A stretch of 46,901 bases of DNA from Cytophagaceae bacterium (GCA_029237685.1 JAQZBV010000017.1:1-46901); one strand, 5' to 3'. Positions 33,716-42,415 are shown, counted from the first letter of the stretch. Numbers and translations are program-made. The notes: generated by a model not told the origin, from the letters alone.

Positions 33716-35422
33716 TTATTGTTTTACTACACGAAGCGGAGTACGTTCTCCTTCGTGTTCAAGCCAGAGTATATAAATACCAGAACGCAGATCAGAAATA
33801 TCAAGCGCATTGCCGCTCAATGTAGTTTCACGTACATCGTTGCCTGCTGTATCAGAAATTTTCACTTTGCAGTTTTCCATACCCTCAGTAACATTGATGG
33901 TGATGATATTTTCAGCCGGGTTAGGGTAAGCGCTTAGTGCTGCTGCATAACTTGGTGCCTCAACAAACTCAGCATCTGCTGCCGCTTCCTCTGTGCGGGC
34001 ATTAGTCACTTTGGTGATTCGGATCCAGTTGATGTTCCATCCACCGCTTGCTGCATATAGACCAAGCTTATAAGTACCGGCATTTACATTGACCGTATGT
34101 GAAATGGTCCTCCAGTTTTGCCAGCCCCCTGTTGCAGGTACGTTGAGCGCACCTAATACAGTAGTACCTGAATTCAGGTCTAGAGATAATCTTCCTCCGT
34201 TACCGGCAACACGGTATTCTACTTTGTAAGTACCGCTGCTTGGGAAGTTGATGTTTTTGTAAGTCATCCAGTCGCCACTTTCGATATAACCTACGTTCTG
34301 GCCACCGCCTGTGTCAGTAGTGCCTTCTACTTGCACACCTGACATTTCGGAATAACTTTCCGCTTGTATGGTGCGGGTGAAGGATGTAGGAATTGTGCGT
34401 ATGCGAATCGATGATGTGCGGTCGTTCCAACCTTCATCTACTAAACAATTGATGTTGCTTCTGCGTGTAAGCGTAGAACCTGTTAAATTGGAATTGTCAT
34501 ACAACACGATCTCATAGCCGCTTTGTAAATGGAAAGAGGAAATGTCGTCGTTGGATACACCGCGCGCTTGCAGAGCAGCCAATGTATAATCGCCGGCAGG
34601 AAGACCTACTGCAGAACCTCCGAAATTACAATCCTTATACACGATAGCGATACCGCTTGGAGCGCTGCTCTTATTAAAGACACGTACATAGTCCACATAC
34701 ATTTTTGCAGGGAAGCCACCGTTGTCGATGTTGAAGCCTGGCCAGTTGCCGCCTACAGCCATGTTCAACAAAAGGAAAAAGTTTTCGTGCAACTCTGAAG
34801 TTCCGTTTACACTATTGGCAATGTTCGCTTCGTGGTATTTCACGCCGTCGAGGTACCACTTGATGGATGCGGCATCCCATTCTACGGTATAATTGTGGTA
34901 GCTGGTAACACTTGTATTCGTGCTGCCTCCGTATTGTGCGTGGTACCCGTTGGCATCTTGCCAGTGGATAGTAGCATGCGCATTGGTGCCACCGTTGATG
35001 TGTTCCATGATGTCAATTTCTCCGCAAGCCGGCCAGCCCGTACTCGATATTTTATCACCCAGCATCCAGAACGCAGGCCATATTCCCGAAAACGCAGGCA
35101 TTGCGATGCGGGCTTCAATTTTTCCGTATTTCCAGGATTTTTTACCCTGCGTCTTCATTCGGGCAGAAGTGTACTGAGCACCGCCAAAATTTTCACGACG
35201 GGCTGTGATGACCAATTTGCCGTTTTCTACCGTTGCATTTTCACGACGGTAATACTGTAATTCGTTATTTCCCCAACCGCCTGCACCGGTTTCAAAAACC
35301 CAGTCGGAACTAATACTGCCATTAAATTCATCTGCCCATACTTGTTGCCATGTTTGGGCCTGGCTGCTGGTAGAAAAAATAATGAGTGCCAAAAACACCC
35401 TTGAGATGTACTGATTTTTCAT
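33716..35422 (-). CDS. Secreted GH16 beta-glucanase with betagamma-crystallin and CBM6 domains (T9SS cargo)
   Basis: The 568-residue enzyme has a signal peptide (1-23, SSQAQ). A GH16 catalytic domain (about 25-250) carries the nucleophile/acid motif GEIDIMEH: Glu135, Asp137 and Glu140. The W-A-FW-LG and WPACGEIDIME context is typical of laminarinases (endo-beta-1,3-glucanases). A betagamma-crystallin-like domain (about 255-345) has YKDCNFGG and NDDISSFHLQSGYEIVLYDN, which may bind calcium. CBM6 (about 350-472, IQAESYSEMSGVQVE, GYIESGDWMTYKNI, GTYKLGLYAASGGWNINWI) binds beta-glucan or xylan. A T9SS sorting domain ends the protein. It is the first gene of the GH cluster, divergent from the 7TM sensor gene. 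Confidence 0.92.
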   Translation of the reverse strand: MKNQYISRVFLALIIFSTSSQAQTWQQVWADEFNGSISSDWVFETGAGGWGNNELQYYRRENATVENGKLVITARRENFGGAQYTSARMKTQGKKSWKYGKIEARIAMPAFSGIWPAFWMLGDKISSTGWPACGEIDIMEHINGGTNAHATIHWQDANGYHAQYGGSTNTSVTSYHNYTVEWDAASIKWYLDGVKYHEANIANSVNGTSELHENFFLLLNMAVGGNWPGFNIDNGGFPAKMYVDYVRVFNKSSAPSGIAIVYKDCNFGGSAVGLPAGDYTLAALQARGVSNDDISSFHLQSGYEIVLYDNSNLTGSTLTRRSNINCLVDEGWNDRTSSIRIRTIPTSFTRTIQAESYSEMSGVQVEGTTDTGGGQNVGYIESGDWMTYKNINFPSSGTYKVEYRVAGNGGRLSLDLNSGTTVLGALNVPATGGWQNWRTISHTVNVNAGTYKLGLYAASGGWNINWIRITKVTNARTEEAAADAEFVEAPSYAAALSAYPNPAENIITINVTEGMENCKVKISDTAGNDVRETTLSGNALDISDLRSGIYILWLEHEGERTPLRVVKQ

Positions 35423-35442
35423 TGGAGTCGTGTTTAAAGGTC

Positions 35443-35457
35443 CATATTGTTTATATG
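35443..35457. promoter_or_regulatory. Short inverted repeat upstream of GH16 gene
   Basis: CATAT (35443-35447) and ATATG (35453-35457) flank a 5-nt spacer, 21 bp upstream of the GH16 start. It is an operator candidate in the shared GH16/7TM-sensor region. Confidence 0.3.
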
Positions 35458-35490
35458 TCTAAACTACAGCCGATGCTCAGATCATGACAG

Positions 35491-35502
35491 GTATAATTAT
35501 AC
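35491..35502. promoter_or_regulatory. 12-bp palindrome in divergent promoter region
   Basis: GTATAATTATAC is a perfect palindrome about midway between the divergent GH16 and sensor genes. It overlaps TACTTTTT (35500-35507), a near match to the TAnnTTTG box, on the sensor side. It could be an operator, though the AT-rich sequence means chance is possible. Confidence 0.35.
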
Positions 35503-35558
35503 TTTTTCTTAAAATATCCTTATTTTATTGCTAAATAATATGTAATTTTTTACCGGAT

Positions 35559-37517
35559 ATGAATCATAAAAAACTTCAAATTTATAAAAGGGGGCCTTAT
35601 AGGTTATTTTTTTTGATGCGATACGGATCAAAGGTATTTTTATGCCTGATGATATTACTTTTGGGCTTTTTAAGTAGCATCAATCAGGCATTTGGGGTTC
35701 GGCCTGTAATAACGAACACACAAGAAAAGGACTACTTACTCATGGGCGAGTATTTGGAGGTTTATCTGGACAGTACCGGAAAAAGGCAGGCAAAGGATTT
35801 TGAAAAGGGTCAATTTTCGAAATATTTTAAACCGGTGAAAGGGGAACTAAGTAATCGCGAATATCCAAAAGGAGTATACTGGGTCCGGTTTACCATCGAA
35901 CAAAGTGCACTGAATCGGCAATGGCTGATCGAATTGCCCGATCCGCACATTGACAAGGTGGAGTTGTATGAAGATGATTCAGGAACCATAACATCTCTTG
36001 GTCGACTCGGGCATGCTTTATCCTTTTCTTACCGCAAGTTTCAGCATAAAAACCTGGTCTTCTCTCTTCCTGTTCAGGCAAAAACGCAATGTCTTCTAAG
36101 GATTGAAACGGAAATGGTTTCCAGCTTCATGATCATTTTAAAGAGTCCTGAAAAATTCACATCGTATGCTTTATGGGAGTACTACATGTTGGGTATGTAT
36201 TACGGCATATTACTGATCATGATGCTGTATAACCTTTTCCTTTACTTCAACCTGAGAGAAAAGAATTACCTGTTTTATGCTTTTTATGTCATCGCTTGTG
36301 CTTTGTATACCTTCAGGGAAGATGGCTTAGGGTTTCAATACGTATGGCCGCAGTCGCCGGCATTCAATTCTTGGCTCAATCAGTATTTTGAATTGTTGCT
36401 GGTTTTGAGTTTTACTTTTTACTCGGTATCGTTTCTTGAATTGCGCCAAAAAGCACGAACGCTTTACCTCATCATTCTCGCAGATATTATTGCCTATGTG
36501 TTGTTGTTGGGCTTGGAATCTCTCCAATATGGACTGTATAACCCTAAACAATATTTCTATGTTTTCGCCTTTGTACTTTTATATGTGGGTTCGTTTGATC
36601 TTTATCGCAAGGGCAATAATTATATCCGCTATTACCTCATCGCTTATTCTTTCTTGCTGGTGAGTGTATTGATCCTTCAGGCCAGACAGGCGGGTTTCGT
36701 AGATCATACTTTTTTTACAGTGTACATTTTCAACTTTGGTTTCCTGATTGAAATTGTGTTGATGTCTTTTGCCTTGGGAGAAAAAATTCGCATTTCAACA
36801 AAAGAAAAAGAAGAAGCACAACAAACCGCTTTCGAAGCATTGAAAGAAAAGGAAAAGGCTCAAGCAAAGCTGGTAGAACAGATGAAGGAAAAAGAAGAGC
36901 TCAGAGATCGTATCAACAAGGAATTGGAAAAAAAAGTACAAGAGCGAACAATAGAACTCGCGAAGAAAAATTCAGAGCTGGAAGAAAAGAATCAAAAGCT
37001 GGGTTTAATGTCTGTCCGATTGGAGGAAATGAATTCGTCGCTGGATAAAAATAATTGGGAGCTGAATAAGGAAGTCAAACAAAAAACGATTGATACCATT
37101 GCAGGAAATGAAATTCCGCTGGAAGATTTTCTCCATGTATTTCCAAATGAAACGGCATGTCTATTGTACCTGAGTGAACTGAAATGGAAAGATGGATACC
37201 GTTGTCAAAAATGTGGCAATACCAAATACAACAACGGCGATACACCGTTATCCAGGAAATGCAGTAAATGCAATCACCGTGAAAGCCCTACAGCCGGCAC
37301 GTTGTTTCATGGTATTAAAACAGATTTGAACAAAGCCTTTTACATTACTTACCTGTCGGTGGTGAGTCCGAAAAAATATACGCTCGAAGAGTTAAGCGAA
37401 CGCCTGCAGTTGGGTACGAATACCTGTTGGAAAATTCGAAAGAAAGTTTCAGACAAAAGAAAAGAAAGAGAAGCGAAACAGCTGCCAGTGAACAAATGGG
37501 AAAATTATTTATTGTAA
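35559..37517 (+). CDS. 7TM-DISM membrane sensor fused to transposase-type zinc ribbon and HTH
   Basis: This 652-residue membrane protein has a signal or first helix (about 22-46; ATG at codon 20 is an alternative start). An N-terminal extracytoplasmic 7TMR-DISMED2-like beta domain (about 55-200) has VYWVRFTIEQSALNRQWLIELPDPHIDKVELYEDD. A 7TM-DISM bundle (about 205-408) comes next, then a charged coiled coil (about 412-510). The C-terminus is not a kinase or LytTR output. Instead, FPNETACLLYLSELKW (528-543) leads into a zinc ribbon (C549-x2-C552, C568-x2-C571) and TAGTLFHGIKTDLNKAFYITYL (578-599). An HTH-like segment LEELSERLQLGTNTCWKIRKKV (609-630) follows. This order is that of the N-terminal DNA-binding part of IS1595-type transposases (Zn_Tnp_IS1595). 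The DDE catalytic domain is absent. It is divergent from the GH16 gene. Confidence 0.85.
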   Translation: MNHKKLQIYKRGPYRLFFLMRYGSKVFLCLMILLLGFLSSINQAFGVRPVITNTQEKDYLLMGEYLEVYLDSTGKRQAKDFEKGQFSKYFKPVKGELSNREYPKGVYWVRFTIEQSALNRQWLIELPDPHIDKVELYEDDSGTITSLGRLGHALSFSYRKFQHKNLVFSLPVQAKTQCLLRIETEMVSSFMIILKSPEKFTSYALWEYYMLGMYYGILLIMMLYNLFLYFNLREKNYLFYAFYVIACALYTFREDGLGFQYVWPQSPAFNSWLNQYFELLLVLSFTFYSVSFLELRQKARTLYLIILADIIAYVLLLGLESLQYGLYNPKQYFYVFAFVLLYVGSFDLYRKGNNYIRYYLIAYSFLLVSVLILQARQAGFVDHTFFTVYIFNFGFLIEIVLMSFALGEKIRISTKEKEEAQQTAFEALKEKEKAQAKLVEQMKEKEELRDRINKELEKKVQERTIELAKKNSELEEKNQKLGLMSVRLEEMNSSLDKNNWELNKEVKQKTIDTIAGNEIPLEDFLHVFPNETACLLYLSELKWKDGYRCQKCGNTKYNNGDTPLSRKCSKCNHRESPTAGTLFHGIKTDLNKAFYITYLSVVSPKKYTLEELSERLQLGTNTCWKIRKKVSDKRKEREAKQLPVNKWENYLL

Positions 37518-37530
37518 TTTAAAAGGCTTT

Positions 37531-38199
37531 TCATTGGTAGTAATAAAACCAATTTCCAGCATAGTTCTTATCAAAATTTTCTTTGCTGTCCAGGTAAATA
37601 TCGAAGGTCTCCCGTTTGAAATAGGCGAACTCATTGTAAGGTTCCAACAAGTCAAAGTACCGATCGGCCCATTCTTTTTTGAGCGGACTTTTTTCATAGT
37701 GTTTGACTTGCTTATCGGTATGTAGAAAAAAAGTCACTCCGGAAAAAGCCGTTCTGATCAGCCACAAGTCTTTGTTGTTGAGTCTAAGTTGTAAGTCATC
37801 CAATTCTTCCTGTCTCACTGCTTGGTTGGCTTCGATTCTCGCAATGGGTTCAAAGGCTCCGTAGATGATCCAGATGTTTTCTGTACGGTAGGGTTGACCG
37901 TATAGGCCTTGGTCTTCCAGTGTGTCTTTGAACTTTGAGGCAATGGCTTTTTGTTTGCCGCCGTCAAAGTTTTTCCATTCGTCACCATAAAATGGATTTC
38001 GCTCTTCTTCAAATTCAAAACAAAGTTCGAGTCTTGGCCGAGTGCCTTCTTCAATGGTATCGTAGACGATGTTGATGGTCTTCACGCCAAAGGTCTCATC
38101 GACCCAGTCTGCCAGCGGTCTGAACTCTGGCTTCATTTCTGATAGACCCAATAGGATCTGCTTGGTTTCCTGGTAGTCGTTGTCGTAGGGGAGGATCAT
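37531..38199 (-). CDS. Unrecognised acidic soluble protein
   Basis: The 222-residue cytoplasmic protein is rich in Glu, Asp and aromatic residues. No signal peptide or membrane segment is seen. Notable stretches are LADWVDETFGVKTINIVYDTIEEGTRPRLEL and TAFSGVTFFLHTDKQVKHYE. No family is recognised; the composition is like that of some immunity or adaptor proteins, but that is only a guess. It ends 13 bases from the end of the sensor gene on the other strand (convergent). Confidence 0.6.
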   Translation of the reverse strand: MILPYDNDYQETKQILLGLSEMKPEFRPLADWVDETFGVKTINIVYDTIEEGTRPRLELCFEFEEERNPFYGDEWKNFDGGKQKAIASKFKDTLEDQGLYGQPYRTENIWIIYGAFEPIARIEANQAVRQEELDDLQLRLNNKDLWLIRTAFSGVTFFLHTDKQVKHYEKSPLKKEWADRYFDLLEPYNEFAYFKRETFDIYLDSKENFDKNYAGNWFYYYQ

Positions 38200-38260
38200 G
38201 AATGACTAGTGCTTTAACCTTTATCGAGTGATATGAAAAACTAAGATAATTTTTTCTTAA

Positions 38261-39562
38261 TTACCGGTCTTTCAAATAATCCTCCTGATGCTCATTGACA
38301 AATTTCACCAGATCGGTGGTCGCATTTCTCAAACTTTCGTTGGCTGTAATGAGCATGTCAACCACTCTTGGGTATTCTTCTTCTTTAATTAATCCTTGCC
38401 TGATCAGGTTGGCAAGACCTTCAATGTTCGCAACCGGACCTCTGATCTGATGAGAGGTCCGGTATGCAATATTTTCCAACAAGGTAGATGTTTTTTCTCT
38501 GAGCTGTTGATGCTGTTTTCGCTCGGTGATTAAAAAGCCGATGTATAAATATTCGACAACAATGCCTTCCGTATTTTTGATCGGTATAAACACACAATCG
38601 GTCCAGCTGTAGCCGGATACTTTGTTTTTTATTTTCAATTCTCCGCCCCAGGGCTTACCCAGGTTGGCCAGGTACTTGAACTCTTCGGTCAGTCGCACCC
38701 TGGAATTGTCTGGGAAAATAATACTGATGTCGTGATGGATCAACTCTTCTTTCGTGTAGCCCGAATGATCGGCGAAAACTTGATTGACTTTCAGGAAGAC
38801 GGCATCTGTAGATACAATCGCCGAACAGGTATAATGATCGATGGCGTCACTATAGTCTTTCAGCTGTTCATTTTTTTCCTGCACCAGTTTATCCAGGTTG
38901 CCGGAGAAAGCGATCAACAGTTTATTGGAAGTTTCGAGGGCTTTGTTTTTGGTCAATACTACATCATTGGCCTCTTGCAGTTGATTCGCGTATCTTTTTA
39001 TAATGCTTTTGAAAACCAGGGATTGCGCCACCACGATAAATCCGGATATAAACATGAGTGAATTTTGAATCAACAGGTAAGGTGTATTCGGATCGGGATA
39101 AAAAGGATGTGTGGAGTCGTAAATGAAATAGACGAGGTAACAGGCAAAGGCGTAGATGAAACACGAGAGTACATGGAGCAAATGATCAAACAGCAGTACC
39201 GAACAACATCCAATGGCGATGATGGTAAATTCAGTGCCTGTTCTACGGTCTGAAATAGCTAATGCGGTCAATAGAGGTAATAGACCCAATATCAATACTG
39301 TTCTTGCGGTTTCTATTTTCCCCTTATAATTCAAAAAGAAAATCAAGGCGAAGAAAGGAGCGATCCACAAGCCTTCGAGAGCGCCTTTGGAACCTAATGA
39401 AAAAAACACGCTACAAAAGAGGAGGGTGATGCAAAGGGTAATCGTCAAAAAGGCATTGATCGTAAATAAACGCGTTTGCTGACTATAATCCATGTCGGAG
39501 GTATAGCCTACGGAGATCATCTTAGTCCAAATAGTAGTTAAAAATATCATTGGCTGATGCAT
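38261..39562 (-). CDS. PAS-containing histidine-kinase-like protein without ATPase domain
   Basis: The 433-residue protein has six membrane helices (about 33-185) and a coiled coil (about 188-240). A PAS domain with PAC follows (about 240-355, AIVSTDAVFLKVNQVFADHSGYTKEELI). Next is a dimerisation/phosphoacceptor-like helix with RTSHQIRGPVANIEGL, where His371 matches the H-box. The protein stops at residue 433 without N, G1 or G2 boxes, so it has no HATPase_c domain. It cannot autophosphorylate alone; it may be phosphorylated by another kinase or act as a phosphatase or adaptor. A second possible start is the ATG at 39493. Bacteroidota carry other such kinase-like proteins. Confidence 0.8.
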   Translation of the reverse strand: MHQPMIFLTTIWTKMISVGYTSDMDYSQQTRLFTINAFLTITLCITLLFCSVFFSLGSKGALEGLWIAPFFALIFFLNYKGKIETARTVLILGLLPLLTALAISDRRTGTEFTIIAIGCCSVLLFDHLLHVLSCFIYAFACYLVYFIYDSTHPFYPDPNTPYLLIQNSLMFISGFIVVAQSLVFKSIIKRYANQLQEANDVVLTKNKALETSNKLLIAFSGNLDKLVQEKNEQLKDYSDAIDHYTCSAIVSTDAVFLKVNQVFADHSGYTKEELIHHDISIIFPDNSRVRLTEEFKYLANLGKPWGGELKIKNKVSGYSWTDCVFIPIKNTEGIVVEYLYIGFLITERKQHQQLREKTSTLLENIAYRTSHQIRGPVANIEGLANLIRQGLIKEEEYPRVVDMLITANESLRNATTDLVKFVNEHQEDYLKDR

Positions 39563-39672
39563 TGAACGGTTCTGTTTTATACGTGCCGTATGAAATTGCG
39601 TTGTCCGGTTTTAAAGGAGCAGAGCGGGCAGGTACCGTCGAATGCATGGAATATACATGGATTTGTTCGAAA

Positions 39673-39703
39673 TAAAAAAGACCGGATTTTTCCGGTCTTT
39701 TTA
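39673..39703 (-). terminator. Terminator of ARPP-1 gene
   Basis: AAAAAGACCGGA (about 39675-39686), loop TTTT, and TCCGGTCTTTTT (39691-39702) form a near-perfect stem with T-runs on both strands. It lies 10 bases after the stop of the second frame of the frameshifted ARPP-1 gene, which supports that frame being the true C-terminus. Confidence 0.95.
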
Positions 39704-39713
39704 TGGTTTTTAT

Positions 39714-40857
39714 TTACCTGCTCCTGTTGGGATCATACATTCTCATACGCTGCGGTTGGGGTTTCACAAATGCGGTCTCATTTGCTTTCATATAATTGCA
39801 ATGCAAGAGTTTGTTTTCTTTGGGATCTTCCGTTTCGAATAAAAGTACTTGTTTGTTTTTATTGGCAACGGTAGTGATGCGTGTTGTCTTATTGACGTCT
39901 TTGGTATAACTGGTATCAGCCTGTTCTCGCACCAATAACATTTGTTTCATCTGCCAGCGTTGTGACACTATCCTTGTCACCTTCTGAAATGGCTTCTAAG
40001 ACGGCCGCGTCCAATAGTTTCACAAACAAATCCCTGAACAAAGCATGATTGTTGTACAGATTAATTTCAGATAATTCATTGTTGATGTACACCACGATGC
40101 CCAGGGCCTGGGTCTTGTTTTCTAACGCTCCTTTGAAGTGGTTCAGGTATTCGTTTTTCAGTTTTACCAAAGAATCATTTTCCAATGCCAACTGCAAACT
40201 GGAAGCTGATACGCCTGATTTTACTTCGACATCTTTGTTCGCTTTTTTGGATAGTTCGTTTTTGAATTTTTGCTGTCCTTCTTCTACTTTCTTCCAAACT
40301 TCCTGTTGGTTGTTTTGATAACGGGATGCTATTTTTAGTTCCTTCGAAGGAAGCATGTTTTTGCTGGTCGAGAACTCTTTTACATTCTCATTTCCGCGTT
40401 TGCTCCAGCGGTTATGCTCTACACAAAAACTAGGCAAAGTCACATTCTTTGCCCTTGGCTCTATAATAAAATCATTAGAGATGGTGCGATCCTGTTGGCC
40501 GCCTTTCACGATATCGCCGGAGTGAATAAAAATATAATCATCGGAAAGGTTATCGATGGCCAATGCATTGACGCTGCCGGTTTCTATCACTTTCGCTTTT
40601 TTATTTTCCAGTGCCTGGTCTAATGTCAAATAGTGTTTATTGTTCAGTGTCGCTTCTCCTTCTACCAGGTAAATTTTAAGATTTTTGTATTCAGAAGGAG
40701 CACTCAAGCGCTTACCGTTAAAGTCAATGGACTCGACTGCTGCTTGTACCTGTGTTTGTGCGAGGGCTGGTTGTTTATGACCGGAATTGCAGGCAATCAT
40801 TGCCATTAAAAAACAGACCCGAAGGAGCTGGGAGATCTTTTGCGTTGTCTTTTTCAT
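39714..40857 (-). pseudogene. ARPP-1 family lipoprotein, frameshifted
   Basis: Reading from 40857, the product has a probable lipoprotein signal (MAMIAC, Cys23). An ARPP-1-like domain follows (YKNLKIYLVEGEA, TLDQALENKKAKVIETGSVNALAI, FIHSGDIVKGGQQDRTISNDFIIEP, LPSFCVEHNRWSKRG). The function of ARPP-1 is unknown. This frame runs to GDKDSVTTLADETNVIGARTG and stops at 39916. The neighbouring frame reads QMKQMLLVREQADTSYTKDVNKTTR and continues to KPQPQRMRMYDPNRSR, ending at 39714 just before a terminator. Skipping one base within about 39937-39970 (an extra base, or a +1 shift) joins the two into one ORF of about 380 residues. It could be a real mutation, a programmed shift or a sequencing error. 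Confidence 0.75.
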
Positions 40858-40886
40858 AGTTTCATCATTAAGTATGGGATGAAACT
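40858..40886. promoter_or_regulatory. 9-bp perfect inverted repeat at ARPP-1 start
   Basis: AGTTTCATC (40858-40866) and GATGAAACT (40878-40886) are complementary across an 11-nt spacer, directly abutting the start codon of the minus-strand gene. It is an operator or 5' UTR hairpin candidate. Confidence 0.4.
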
Positions 40887-41019
40887 AAAGGGAAGCAGAA
40901 ACAGTCTCAAGCAAGACTTAGGGAACCAAGGATTTGAATGAGGGAAAAGGTATTTTCAGTGGGTGATTGATTTCTATTGATTGGCCATCTTGAACCTCGA
41001 CAACAGTCAATGTCATGTA

Positions 41020-41625
41020 TTAAACTGTTAGTCTACTAGCTTTGGCATGTTTAATCAAGAATTGCAAATCCTCGGACTTGTCTTTGTATGCTTCTATTTT
41101 GCCAATATTATCTTGGACAAAATTTTCAAGTACAGGTGTTGGTGTTTCTGATCCAATGTATTTCGCCATTTTGTAATTCAGCGATAAAGATTTAATGGTG
41201 TCGAATATGCCTATGCCCCACAAGCCGAATAACCAGGTTTTTAGATTAGCATCCTTGTTGCTCTCTTGTAGACACGCAGGACAAGCGATAGAAAGCTTGG
41301 TTTCAGAGAAGGTTATAAAAACAAGGCTGATCACATGACTGACAAGAATGGCATTCAATTTTAATTGATTCTTTCCGCAATTGGGACAAGGTTGTTTTTG
41401 TATGATCTCACAATAGCAGCTAAGCTCTTCAGACGAAAGGCATCGGAGTTGCGCATCTATTGCACTGGCTACGGAATCTTTTAATTTCCTGCGCTCTAAC
41501 TCTTTCGTCATGACATGAAAAGCTTCCGGCGTAAGATCTGCCGAATCCTTCATGGCAATTCTTAATAAGTCTTCGTCAGGAAGAAGGCTGTATCGTTTTT
41601 TTAGTTCTTCTTTATTTTGAGTCAT
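41020..41625 (-). CDS. Unrecognised protein with zinc-ribbon cysteines and a membrane segment
   Basis: The 201-residue protein has an N-terminal helical region (KEELKKRYSLLPDEDLLRIAMKDSADLTPEAFHVMTKELERR). A CPNCGK motif (about 79-84) follows, then a hydrophobic segment (ILVSHVISLVFITF), then CPAC (about 115-118). The two C-x2-C pairs look like a split zinc ribbon around a membrane helix, followed by another hydrophobic stretch (WLFGLWGIGIFDTI). The frame opens at 41679; I prefer the ATG at 41625, which overlaps the preceding gene by 14 bases. No known family is recognised. Confidence 0.6.
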   Translation of the reverse strand: MTQNKEELKKRYSLLPDEDLLRIAMKDSADLTPEAFHVMTKELERRKLKDSVASAIDAQLRCLSSEELSCYCEIIQKQPCPNCGKNQLKLNAILVSHVISLVFITFSETKLSIACPACLQESNKDANLKTWLFGLWGIGIFDTIKSLSLNYKMAKYIGSETPTPVLENFVQDNIGKIEAYKDKSEDLQFLIKHAKASRLTV

Positions 41626-42415
41626 AATATAAAGTATATTGATCCAATGCTTCATTAAATACTCTGGCAGCATGTTCAATATCTTTGTATTTACTCAAGT
41701 TCATTGCCAAACGTTTTACTCCATTAATTTCAAGGCAGTAAGTTAAGTAATCGTCTCTCCAATCGTTTTGATAGATCATAATGGTAGTTGTATCGTTCTC
41801 CATAATTATTTTTTGCGTGAGGCTCTCTGAATCATAAGGCGGTAGTTCCGAACTGTCGATTTTGAGCTGAAATCCTTTGTCGTTAAGCTTTAACGCATGT
41901 TTTTTTATAAGCCCAAAGAAGGTAGGTTTGTGCTTGTTATCACTCGGCTTGAATCCGAAGCGCTTCAGGAAATCTTCGTCTTCCAGTTGTTCAATCTTTT
42001 GAGTATCCACCCATTTGTCTGTTGTAAAAACTTCTTTGGATATTCTAAATAGTTGAGCGGTGTTTTCCAATACTTTATTCCAACCGACGGAATAAATGTA
42101 GTAGTCCATATGATCATAGGTATTATTAGTCGAAAGCACGGCTAGTTTTTCAAAACCGATGTTGTTTTCTTCTTCGTAATAAGGTCTGGGTTTATTGTTA
42201 ACTAATCTTCTGATTTCCGCATGAAAAAAACTCTGACTTCCGGCCAGTTCTACCTGTACGTAGGCATTGCGAAATACTCTTACGAAATTCCCCATGTTAT
42301 TACCTTGAGGATAACTTTCCATGCAGACTTTCAAACCAAAGTCGTTCACCAGAAAATCAAAGTGCTTACTGAAATCCCGGGATGTTTGTTTAATGTCTTC
42401 TGAGTAGTTTGCCAT
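41612..42415 (-). CDS. Unrecognised soluble protein
   Basis: The 267-residue cytoplasmic protein has the N-terminal region DFSKHFDFLVNDFGLKVCMESYPQGNNMGNFVRVFRNAYVQVELAG. A mixed alpha/beta pattern follows and it ends AARVFNEALDQYTLYYDSK. No family is recognised. It lies in a run of four unknown genes with close spacing (41020-43448), and its end overlaps the zinc-ribbon gene, suggesting a shared function. Confidence 0.6.
   Translation of the reverse strand: MANYSEDIKQTSRDFSKHFDFLVNDFGLKVCMESYPQGNNMGNFVRVFRNAYVQVELAGSQSFFHAEIRRLVNNKPRPYYEEENNIGFEKLAVLSTNNTYDHMDYYIYSVGWNKVLENTAQLFRISKEVFTTDKWVDTQKIEQLEDEDFLKRFGFKPSDNKHKPTFFGLIKKHALKLNDKGFQLKIDSSELPPYDSESLTQKIIMENDTTTIMIYQNDWRDDYLTYCLEINGVKRLAMNLSKYKDIEHAARVFNEALDQYTLYYDSK

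Noticed and set aside
35559..37517. Insertion sequence or full transposase at the 3' end of the 7TM-DISM gene
   Set aside because: The reading frame is continuous with a coiled coil linking the parts. No DDE domain, terminal inverted repeats or target duplication were seen, so this is a fusion and not an IS insertion.
39714..39980. Separate 88-residue minus-strand gene
   Set aside because: Its start overlaps the ARPP-1 frame and it lies next to that gene's terminator. It is better explained as the shifted C-terminus of the ARPP-1 gene.
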